NCBI GenBank assembly: GCA_049487715.1
Contig: CP150586.1
Span: forward strand, 248,001 to 312,000
DNA: 64,000 nt
Source: Pycnococcus provasolii
Taxonomy: Eukaryota; Chlorophyta; Pseudoscourfieldiophyceae; Pseudoscourfieldiales
Direction: 5' to 3'
Shown here: one piece after another, positions 38,601 through 49,500 of the stretch
How the letters are laid out: the number at the start of each line of letters is the position of its first letter
How positions within the stretch are numbered: position 1 is the stretch's first letter
Notes under the pieces: model-generated
What the model was told of the DNA's origin: nothing
Database searches by the model: none
What the model saw: the letters and a program-made list of their open reading frames with translations, nothing else
Translations under genes and position numbers: made by a program

Positions 38601-41600
38601 GATGGCGCGAAGTTCTTTAGCGTCAAATGTGATGTTTCGCATGTAGCCCTCGTACCCCTCTTTTGCAAGAGTCTCCCCGAGTTCCTTAAAGCGTTCGATC
38701 GTGCTTTCTTCCTGCCCATAGGTATTAAATTGGTTGAAGCGCCCGGGAGTCCGTGACTTGGTCACCATCGTCCACACAGCCTCTCCGAGGTCGTACAGGT
38801 CCTCAATGCGTTCCATGTTTTCAAGTTCGGCACGAACTAGCTGCAGCAAGCCCTCCTTCTCCTCAACCGAGCTAAACCTTTGTTCAAAAATGTCAACCTT
38901 GTACGCCCTAGTAATCATTGCCCGGCTTCTATGCGAGAAAAAGTCGAAATTGTCATTGTCAAGCAAGGAGTGCCGTGCAAAGTCCACTGCTTTCTCGATG
39001 AGCGCACGCCGCTTCTGTTCTACACGATCATCTTTATGCACTTGTAGGAACAGCGTGCCACGAGCTAGAGGTGAGTCCACGCATGGAGCATTACCTCCGA
39101 AAGTGTCCGCGTCAAACCAGACGGTGTGACGCTTCAGGATGCCCGTTTTATTTGCAGCTTCGTATGCGATTTTTCGTGCATCAATGTTATGCCGCATCTT
39201 GTCTCTTCCTCCAGCGGCAACGTACAACACATAGCAATTATGTTCCATGAGTTTTTCAAAGCCAGTTTTCCATTCATCGGGATCTTCAATGTCACGAATT
39301 TTGATCTGCGCGACTTTCAATTTAACATCCTTATTTCCTGCTATGGACACAAATTGAAGGGGACGTTTTGCTAAGCCATCATTATCGTCGTGCCCAATTC
39401 GGCAAATTTGTCCCCAGCCAAAGGTGTGCTTAATCACTTGCAGCTGCAGAGCCTGCATGTCAGACGTTCCTAGGCTTGTCATTATGGTGGATGTATACAG
39501 TTTGTGTTGATAGAGCTGAGCAGGAATGCGTGACGACACGAGCTGTGGCATTTTGAACATACTGCTCATGTATTGTGCTATACTGTGACTGTGATACATA
39601 GGTCCAAGGATCATGGCGCAATCGGGAATGCTCCCACGTCGTCCGCAGGCTGTCCTAACGTGTTGATACATTTCAAACGCGTCTTTCTGATCCATCACAA
39701 ACGTTGTTGCCACTGTGTCGGAATCGTACAATTTTTCAAAGTCGTCCTGATTCATCACCATCTGATTTCTGTCGTTGAGGCGTGAGCCAACAAGGGCAAC
39801 CGTGGCGATCAATGCCGGGTCTAGAATATGTGACGTGGTGACATCCTTCGTCTCTTTGGCTGAACCGAAAGGCACCACCAACACTACATGGTGCTTGCAA
39901 GCGAGTCTATTGACGTCGTACATCATTTGCATTCGACAGTGCCCATCAGATGGCACGCGTGGTAAGCCACCTGTGAAGAGCGGGAAGTTTGACGAATTGC
40001 ATGCAGCAGCCCCAGCTTCTTTAGCACCCTCAGAAATGGTCACTGTTCTCACGGCGCCACGGCTTGTAATCGCCGCCGCACACTGGAATCCAAACTTCAC
40101 CTCTGGCTGAAAGGACGAAATGATGTAATACGTTTTTGGATCGCATCCCACACTTCGCGTGCCCTCACGATTTAGAAACATTTCACCTGTAGCACCCAGC
40201 ATATGCGTTTGATATCCGTTATCCGTTCGACAGGACTCATGACCGTAGTACGCACACAGCGTGCTTGTCAAGATGAGTTGCTTCCCCTCGTCTTTCGGTT
40301 GGCATGGATCTAAATAGCCAACGCACCTCGCCTGGTTGTTCTCCGTGTCTGCCATGAAGTCGTAAGCCGTAGAGCACCAGTAGTAACCCTTCCCGCCGGT
40401 GTACTTGTTCGTGCAGTTGTCGAACACCTCCTCGCCCACCTTGAACGGGAAGTGGCACGCCTTGCCCGTGTCCGTTAGCGGCACCTGCCCGCTCGCATCC
40501 TTCGACGTGTCCTTCTCCTCCGTCGGCGTCGGCGTCGGCGTCGTCGAGGGTGCCGCCGTCGTCGGCGTCGTGGTCGGGGATGCCGTCGTCGTCGTTGGTG
40601 TCGCAACCGGTGTCGTCGGGGCTGCCTCATCCTCGTCATCGTCATATGCATCTTCTTCTTCGTCGTCATAGGCATCGTCGTCGTCATCAGTGTCATCTGT
40701 AGCGTTTCGGCGATAGGCTAAGGAAAATCCGTCTTCACGAAAACTTGTGTCTGAAGCTCCGTCATAAGATCGTCTTCGGACATACGGACATTTGAAGCCA
40801 GGATCCAGGCAGTCTTGCGTGAAAGGATGAAGATGAAGACTGAAATCGAGGGTGAGCTCTGATTGCAAGAGTGGTGCAATCCATGGCGACGTATGGCGTT
40901 CTGGGAGATGGTGAGCAAGCATCTTGGTGTCAATCACTCGTTGCCGAATTCTGGTCTCGTCGATAATGCCATATAAAGACAGTGCCGCGATTGCTCCTGC
41001 GTCATACGCGAGCCTAAAATTGTAGGTTTCTCGTTGAACAGCAATGGCGATCTCTTCATTGACGTTTTGGACGAGGATTGTTGCACCCATCACATCCCGC
41101 AGCGCACTTCGAGTCATATGGAAGCCGGCATGCTCTGGCATCTTATCGAAGTTGGATACTTCGTCCTGCACGCGGAACTGCCACCTTTTCAGAGCCGGCA
41201 CATATTTGCCGTCAGTGTTGTGATCCTGGTATGCCGACAGTCCATCCTGCGGGCTGATCGCGATCGTGTTGCGCATTTTCTCAGCCGTCTCTTTCAACAC
41301 GTGCTCGCCGATTCGAACCACCGGTCCGGATACATCGGAGAAGACGGCGACGAAGGCGTATCCCTTGCGCAAAATGCCAAGGTTGTGCGCCGCGGTGTAG
41401 AAGGCGTCGTAGTGCTCCATCGGTATTGCAATCACGAAGACGAAGTTCGGCGCGTAGCCAGGTTGCGTAACCTCCGTCGCGTCGTTGCGCACCTGCGGAA
41501 GCACCTTCAACATCTCCGCCTTGTACACGTTCATGCAGTCCCACCTGTCTATGCCTTGTACACGGCCTGGGCTGCCCTTGCACGACTCGGACTTGTCCAC

Positions 41601-42482
41601 CTTCACGTCGATGTGCGACACTTCATACTTCACGTGGTTTCGCTCATCACCCACCTTCGTGTCACCGTCGTGGGTCACGTTCATGGCCAGGTTCCTTTCC
41701 TGCACCAAATCATTCAGTGAATTGTAGAACGGGTGGCCATCCCTGTATCTGTCATTCTCGGAGGTGACGACCGTGAAGCGCCTCCACGGCGGCGCGCCCT
41801 TTAGTCCGCGTATGAATCCGTCACTGCTTTCCGACATGTTCTTGAAGTCTGCGAAGTTGAGCATTTGCTTCGCAAGCGTGTCGGATTTGTATGCGACAGA
41901 CACGAGGTTGCTCGCCACAGCTTTCTTCACAGAATTCATCGTCACGAACGTCGAGCTGACGTCCTTCACGGCTGCGGATTCGGCGAATGCGGCGTTCGTG
42001 ACAACAAAAACCTTCACGTTCTGCTGCTGGCACTCCATCAGTGCTCTTACGCCGTCGCTCGAGGCTTGGTGTGTTAGTACGGAGATGGGTTTTGGAATCA
42101 CCTCGAACCCGAACTGCCGTCCGTCGTCGAGCGTCTTGCCCATGGTTCCCAGTGCTCGCACGAGTCCGTCCCATCGAAACGTCGCGTCTGTGATGGCTAG
42201 TGAGGCTGACAGGCCAAGTTTCCGTCCGTAGTCGTCGTCGTCAAACAGCACGCATACGGCCGTCTTTACAGGGACCGTTAAGGTTCCCCCTGAGCCTGAG
42301 GAGGTAAGCACGTCAAAGTCAAAGACGGGGGGACGTAACCCAGAAAGGCGGGAGACTTGCGGCGTCGCATCGGCTACGAAAGTGAGCAAAGACAGGAGCA
42401 AGGCCAAAGAACACCAATGGAGAAGTGAGTAAGAGACATTTTGGCGGAAGGAAAGAAGGCCGCCACTTACAAAAGGGCGCAT
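35645..42482 (-). CDS. Giant multi-domain receptor-like membrane protein, copy 2 (one FN2 module, altered tail)
   Basis: Exons 42482-36538 and 36395-35645, with a 142-base intron (36396-36537, phase 2) at the same place as in copy 1. It encodes about 2231 residues from the shared Met (an in-frame ATG at 42545 is also possible). Domain order matches copy 1, but only one FN2 module is present (40322-40460). After AEPFPE the tail differs: the roughly 20-residue end of copy 1 (YVHSYRDSTIGKNQ...) is replaced by a short LPLPVLRGP and a stop, because the duplication unit ends at 35674. All membrane helices are kept, so the protein may still work, minus tail signals. Substitutions between copies are few and the frame is intact, so copy 2 is not an obvious pseudogene. 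Confidence 0.8.
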
Positions 42483-43221
42483 GGCACGGCAACACACGGC
42501 TGACACCACACGGCGCACCACACGGCGCACCGGCAAAGGGCACATGTTGACTGACCCGAATGATCTCCTAGAATAGCCTAAGGTTAGTCTGGGGGGGGGG
42601 GATTCCACGTTTCGGCCTTAAAGGGAGAAGAAACCCCCGACCTATCACCTAAGCTTATCTCTCCCATAGTCGGGGCTGTCCGAGTATCCGGCGGCAGGTT
42701 CTTCAGGAGGATACTTCTCGAAAGTCGAAATCATAGTGGCACCAGTGAATGGGGCACCCTGTCCTTTATCGGACATCATCAGTGCAGGACAGGGCATCCC
42801 AGAGTTGGTCCCCTCCCTTATTATCACCGGTGAAGTTTCCTTTACGCCTCGGCCCGGGACCCGGGAGTTGCACCGGTGCACCTCCCGACCAGCTTTTAGC
42901 CTTTTTTTTTAAAAGACTTACCTTAGTATAATAGCTTATTCTAAGCAGGAGGGGAATACAGCAGTCTATGAGGGAAGGCAGGGGAGGGGAGCTTTCTTGA
43001 GCACACCTCAAGAACCCGAACCTTAGTCTATCGTAACCCTAACACGATCAGAAGAACCCTAGTCTAAGTTACCACGCTCAGAACCCTAGGGTACCACGCT
43101 CAGAAGAACCCGAACCCGCTCAGAAGTAGCATCTCCCGGCGACTTTCCATACAAGGGGGAATCCCGAAAATATCACCGTTAGTCTAGTGTACGTAGTAGG
43201 GGCAAGGGAGGGATCCCATGT
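35674..43221. repeat. Segmental tandem duplication, unit 2
   Basis: This matches 26784-34826. Homology is continuous to about 42560, broken by roughly 570 unmatched bases (to about 43131), and resumes at the CGACTTTCCAT sequence, ending after GGATCCCATGT at 43221. Confidence 0.82.
42561..43131. other. Insertion of about 570 bp in the 5' flank of receptor copy 2
   Basis: This is absent from the matching place in copy 1 (between GACTGACCCGAA near 34700 and CGACTTTCCAT near 34742). It starts near a G9 run (42591-42600) and ends in short degenerate repeats of CGCTCAGAAGAACCC (43075-43130), with scattered CCTAG words and one AACCCTAAC. No coding potential or clear terminal repeats were seen. Confidence 0.55.
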
Positions 43222-43538
43222 TTCGATCATTTATCGTAGAATTGTATGTAGGGCTTATTTACAGGGATAAATAGTCGACGCAACGCAACTTTCGAAAAGG
43301 TTTCCTGTCTGTGACTTTAAAAAAGGCTGTGACTTAAGGCTGGTTCTTAAGGCTGGCGATGCTGTTTCTTAGTCTAAGGAAGGTAGAAGTAAACTAATGA
43401 AGAAAAATAGGGCGACGAGTGGTGGTGGTGGTGAGAAGGAGGGGGATGAGGAGCAGGAGCAGGAGCAGGGCGCCGGTCATACCATATATCATATGCTTTT
43501 TAAGGTTACACAAGGATAGTACTGTAGAAACAACCTTA
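43222..43538. other. Intergenic sequence between receptor copy 2 and the Sfi1-like gene
   Basis: AT-rich then purine-rich sequence with GGTGGT and GGAGCA runs (43420-43470). No gene was recognised. Confidence 0.45.
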
Positions 43539-46500
43539 TTAGACGTAGATGCGACGACGGGGACCGGCGTTGCCGCCAGCCGTCGACGGAGGCTTCGGCT
43601 GATGCTGCAAAACTCCACTCGTCGACGCACGCATGCGTGCGGCGTGCAAGCTCGACGCGTGCGTCACCGGAGACGACCAGGCGGTGGCTGGTGGCCTCGT
43701 GGCTGTGGCGGCGGCGGTTGCCAGACGGACTTTCATCGACGTCGGGTCGGAAACGCGAGGGGAGATCACCGCAGCGGCGCTCGTGACGCCGAGCGACGGC
43801 GAGGACGTGCGAAACCCGCGTGATATGATGCCAAGACCTTGAGAAGGTGCGGTTCGTGGCGGCGTTGGCATCATCGCCACCTTCGGGGAACCAAGGGCGG
43901 CGGCAGCCGCCGAACCCGTGCCAACGGGCACGCCGCCGCTTCGACCCGCACGAGCGCTGTTCCGAGGGCTGGTGGAAGGGCTGTTGAGAGGGCTGCCTGA
44001 CGCAGTGTAGCGGCCGGTTGAACCCATCGATGTGGTGTTGGGGCGCGATGGCCAGAGCACATCTGAAAGGCGGCTTGCCGAGAAGTGCACGTTCGGCGTT
44101 CCACCTCGAATGGTGATGCCCAGCGAACCGTCCTTGAGCGTCGTCGTCTCCTTCGCCTCGGACACCAATGTGGAAGCGAGCAGCTCGGGAACGTTCGGGT
44201 GAGCCACAACCCTACTCGACAGAGCTGGCGATTCGCGAAGCTCTCTCTTCCGAGCACCAAGTGCAATCGCACGCGTCACCTGATGCTTCATCTCAGTGGC
44301 ATTTCGCGAGCGCTCAGTGCGCAGGCTTTCGACAGCAAGCTTCTCGCGCGCGGTGAGCCCGACGAGGCGGTCAACCAGCTCGTCGTTGTACTTCTTCACG
44401 CGGTCCATCTCGCGCTGCATCTGCTTCGAAGCCTGCTCCTGCTCGGCAAACTTGTCGTGCCTTGCCAGCGCATCTTTCATCTGCCGCCTCTTATCCACAA
44501 TCTCCATCCAGCAGTCCCATGCCATCGCCAGGTGGCGATTCATGAACTTGCCCACCGCCTTTTTCAGAATGCGCTCCTGCTGCTTGATTTCCTCCACCAT
44601 CTCAAGCCATCGGTAGAAGGCTTTGCTAAGCGTGCCCTTGCTCATCCGGACAGCCGCCATCTTTAGCATTCTCCTCTCCTCCTTGATGGCGGCAACATTC
44701 TCCTTCCAAGCGGTCCATGCCATGGACAAGCCACGGCGCTGGAAGAATCCAACAGCTTTCCTGAGCATGCGTTCCTTCTCCTCCGCCTCGGCGGCAGCCG
44801 CATCCTCCGCCTCTCTCTTCTCAGCAATCACGTCAAGCCACTTCTCAAAGCAGTGCTTAAGTTGCGGATTCCGCATGCCAGCGAGGATGCGCTTCGTGCG
44901 CTTCATCAGCGCCACGAAGTCGACCCACGCCTCAAATGCCATCGCGGTCTTGCGAAGGATAAGCTTCATTGCCGCCTTGCGCAGAATGGCTCTCTGATCT
45001 CCCACCTCGCCGAGCATCTCCATCCATCTGCTGAACGCGGCTGCCAGTGATCGATTCCTCAGCTTACCTGCGATGCGAAGCAACTTCCGCTTAAGCTGAA
45101 CTTGTTCGATCCAGCTAGCCCACGCGGCGGCCATCGTTCGATTTTTAATTTTGTTCAAGACGATTAGCATCTTGCGCGCACGACGCTCTTCCTCCGCATC
45201 CTCCTCATTCCTCGCGTGCACCGTTTCCATCCAGACGTCGTGCCAAGTCTGGAATGCCACGGCCAAGTCACGATTCATCATCCTGCGCACCATCCCCTTG
45301 ACGCGCTGCGTCTGACGCCAGGCATCCTGCCATGCACCGAAGGCGGCGGCGAGTACGCCATTCATCAATCGTGCCAACGCGCGACGAACGACGAGCTCCT
45401 GCCTCTCCTCCTCTCCAAGCTCCGCCTCGCGGGCCTCACGAGCCCTGTCATAGAGTTCGAGCCAGTTGTTGAATGCGGCAGCCAGCGTTCCCTGCTGGGC
45501 TCTCCGAAGAACCTTCAACATTTTTTGCTTCATCGATTTGGACTCCTCCGTCATCTCCAGCCATCTGATGAATGCTCCAGACAACTCTCGATTCTTCAGA
45601 CGACCGAGCGCACGCTCCATGCGAACTCTCATGGTCTTCGCCTCATCCGCAAATTCCGCCCATCGCAGGAAAGACGCGAGCAACTCGCGGTTCATCATCT
45701 TGTTGGCAAATCGCGTCAGCTTCGTCTTCAGCTCCTTCTCCTGCCTCCTCCACTCGTTCATCTCGTCAACGAAGGTCATCCAACGGTCGAAAGCCTGAAA
45801 GAGCTCGCGTCGAAGCATCTTCATAACCGTGCGCTGCACGGTAATTCGCAACCTCTTCTGCTCGTCGGCGAATGTATGCCAAGCCTCGAAGCTTCCAATT
45901 AGCGCCGAGTTTAGCATTCTCATCATGAAACGCTTCATCTTCACGCCATTCTCCTTGTTTGTTTTCCACGACTCCTTCCACGTCTCGAAGGCGGACGCGG
46001 CTGCACGCATCATCATCTTACCCGCGGCGAGACGCAGCTTCTGCTTCATTTCCTTCGCCTCGTTGATGTGCTCGTTCCACCGGTCAAATGCCTGCGCAAT
46101 CTCTCGATTCTTAAGACGGCCCAAACTGCGTTGGATTTTCGTACGCATCTCCACAGCCTCCTCTTTCATCTCCAACCAGCGAGTGAACGCGTCGCTCAAC
46201 GCTCGATTGATTACGCGAAGCAAGATGCGCTTCATCTGCGCCTGCGTTCGCTCCTCTTGACGTTTTCGCTGCAGCTCCTGCTGTCGTCTGCGTTCACGCT
46301 CCTCCTCAGCGCGCTCCTCCGCCTCACGCTCCATGATAGCCTCGTAGGTCACGTCAGCCCACTTGTGGAACGCCGTCACGAGCTGGCCGTGCTTCATCTT
46401 GATGGCGCAGCGCTGCAGCAGAATGCGCATGCGAACAGCCTCCTCCGCGAACTCGCACCATCGCTCGAATGCACCGGACATCTCGCGATTCGCCATGCGC

Positions 46501-49500
46501 CCGAGCGCGCGCTGCACCTTGACGCGCATTTCAACGGACTCCTCCGTGAACTCGATCCAGCGGCTCATCGCACCGTCGAGCATTCGATTGGACATTTTCG
46601 CGAGGATCATCTTCATCTTGCCACGTGTTTCCATGAGGGAGTCAAGGCGAGAGACCCAAGTCTCGAAAGCAGCTGACAGCGAGCGATTGAACAGCTTCGC
46701 GGACGCACGCGCCATCTTAGAACGCATGTCGCGAACATCCTCCACCATCTCAACCCAGCGGCCCCAGGCGCCAAGCAGCTCCCTGTTAAGAAGCTTGGCG
46801 CTCGCACGCTCAAGCGTCACGCGCATGCGGCGGGCCTCCTCCGCCATTTCTTGCCATCGAGCGAATGCTCCTACCAGCGCACGGTTGATAATTTTTGCAG
46901 CCGCGCGCGCAAGAAGCGTCCTCTGTTCCTTCGCCTCAGTCCACATCTCGACCCAGCGATCAAATGCACCGGCAATTTCCCTGTTCTTCATGCGGCCCGT
47001 GGCTCGTTCCAGCTTAACGCGCATTTCGACAGCCTCCTCCTTCATCTCGTACCATCTGCTGAAGGCGTTGCTCAGGCTTCGGTTCTGCACGCGCAGAATG
47101 ATTCGCTTTAGCCTGTCCTGCGTCTGCTCCTCGCGGCGCTTCTCGGCAAGACGCTCCAGGCGGCGGCGCTCGCGCTCCTCGCGAGCACGCTCCTCCTTCT
47201 CTCGCCGCTCGCGCGCAAGATCGACGAGTCGCAGCCACTCCTCGAGAATACCGAAGATCACACCGTGCTTCATCCTCTTGGCGAAGCGAGTCAACTTCAC
47301 GCGCATCTCCTGCGCCTCCTCCTTCATCTCGTACCACCGATCGAATGCCATCGCAAGACCTCGATTCTTAAGACGTCCCAGGCAACGTTCCACCTTGGTG
47401 CGCATTTCCACGGATTCCTCCGCGAATTCAGCCCATCGCGCAAATGCGACGGCTGCGCCGCGCATCGCAAGTTTCCTCGCGGCGTACATGAGCTTGTTTC
47501 TCGTCTCGTTGAGCTCCTTGCACAGCGAAACCCACTTTTCCCACGCCATTGACATGCTTCGGTTCATCATCTTGCGTGCCGCAAGCTTCATCTGATCACG
47601 CTGGCGCCTTGCCTCGCGGTACATGTCATGCCAAGTTGACCACGCGCCAAGCATCGCCCTGCCTAGCATCTTCTTCGCCGCTACGCGAAGCTTGTACTTC
47701 ATGCTGCGCGTTTCTATGGTGTAGTCCATCCACTTCGCCCACGCCGCGACGAGGTTTCTTCCCATAATCTTTCGTGCCGCACGCTCGAGCTTCGTGCGAA
47801 TCTCCACAATCTCCGTCGTGTACTCGCACCATCGGTCGAAGGCCTTGGAAATTTCGCGCATTTGCATCTTCTTCGCCGCTCGGGTGAGCAGCGTGCGCAT
47901 CTCCACAATCTCGCGTACCTGATCAGACCAGCGCTCGAATGCCATGGCGATGACGCGATTTGCGATTCGATTCCCAATTCGACGCATTAGCACCTCCCGC
48001 CTCTCCTCCGCCTCGCGTTCCTGCTCCCGTCGTTCCTCCTCCTCCTCTCGGGCCCGCTTGATGTGCCACCAAACGTCAACCCAGTGCGTGAATGCTTGGC
48101 TTAGCTCGCGGTTTTGCATGCGATGTATCATACCGCGAAGTCGGTTCATCTGCAGCCACTGCGCCTTCCACGTTTCGAATGCCGCGTGCATCTTGGCATT
48201 AAACATCTTCCGGAGCGTTTTCTCGACGATCGCCTCGCGGCGCGCCTCCTCCGCAGCTGCTTCGTTCGCCTCTTTCACCGACTCTACCCATCTCTGGAAC
48301 GCATTCGCGAGTGCGGCATTCAGCGTCTTCATGAGCGCCTTGCGAATCTTCCTCTTCATTTCAAGCGTTTCCTGCACCACGTCGTACCACGTGTCGAATG
48401 CGGCAATGAGGCCGGAATTTTTAAGCTTCATCATGAATCGTGTTAGCTTCACGCGCTGCTCCCTTTGCTCCTCTGCCATTTCAGCCCATCGATCAAATGC
48501 CCCAATGAGCTCGCGATTTCGCAGCTTGCGCGCGAAGCGCTCCAACTTTATCGCATCCTCCTTTTCCTGCCTGCGCTGCTCTCTGATATCCTCAACAAAT
48601 TCCATCCACGAGTCGAATGCCTGAGACACTTCTCGCTGCAGCATCTTCATCAATGTGCGCTGCACCATCAGTCGATTCTTCTTCTGCTCTTCGGCAAACG
48701 AGTACCAAGCCTCGAAGCTTCCGATCAGCGACGAGTTGAGCATTCTCATCATGAAGCGCTTCAACTTCACGCGCTGCTCCTTCTGCTCTTCCGCCATTTC
48801 GGCCCACGTTGCGAACGCCGACGCGGCGGCGCGCATCATCATCTTACCCGCGGCGTGCTTCAGCTTCTGCCGCATATCCTTCGACTCACTGCATTGCTCG
48901 TACCATCTGTCGAACGCCTGCGCAATCTCTCGATTCTTAATTCGTCCCAGGCTTCGGCTGACTGCCAACCTCTGCTGCTTCACTTCGTCCACATGCTCGA
49001 ACCACCTGTCGAAGCTCGTAGCCAGCGATCGATTTGCGATGCGCCCCGCAATCTTCTTCAGGCGCTCCTGCATCGCCTCATCCTGCATCTTCTTCTGCCT
49101 GTCGAGCATATCCTGCAGCTCTCGATCCTTTGCCTCGCGCTCCTCGCGATCTCTCTTGTCTAGCACGTAGTCGACGTACGCGATCCAGTTCTGGAACGCC
49201 GTCACGAGCTGGCCGTGCTTCATCTTGATGGCGCAGCGCTGCAGCAGAATGCGCATGCGAACAGCCTCCTCCACGAACTCGTACCATCGCTCGAATGCAC
49301 CGGACATCTCGCGATTCGCCATGCGCCCGAGCGCGCGCTGCACCTTGACGCGCATTTGCACAGCCTCCTCGGTCATCTCCGCCCATCGATCGAATGCCCC
49401 GCTGATGGTTCGATTCTGAATGCGTGCCATCACCTGGGTCATCTTATTTCTCGTGCCATTCACGCCGGCGCACTGGCTCACCCACTGCTCGAATGCCGCG

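Noticed and set aside
46363-47595. 410-codon plus-strand frame opposite the Sfi1-like gene
   Set aside because: Ser/Arg-rich mirror of the repeat codons; the minus-strand AFxxW repeats are unmistakable.
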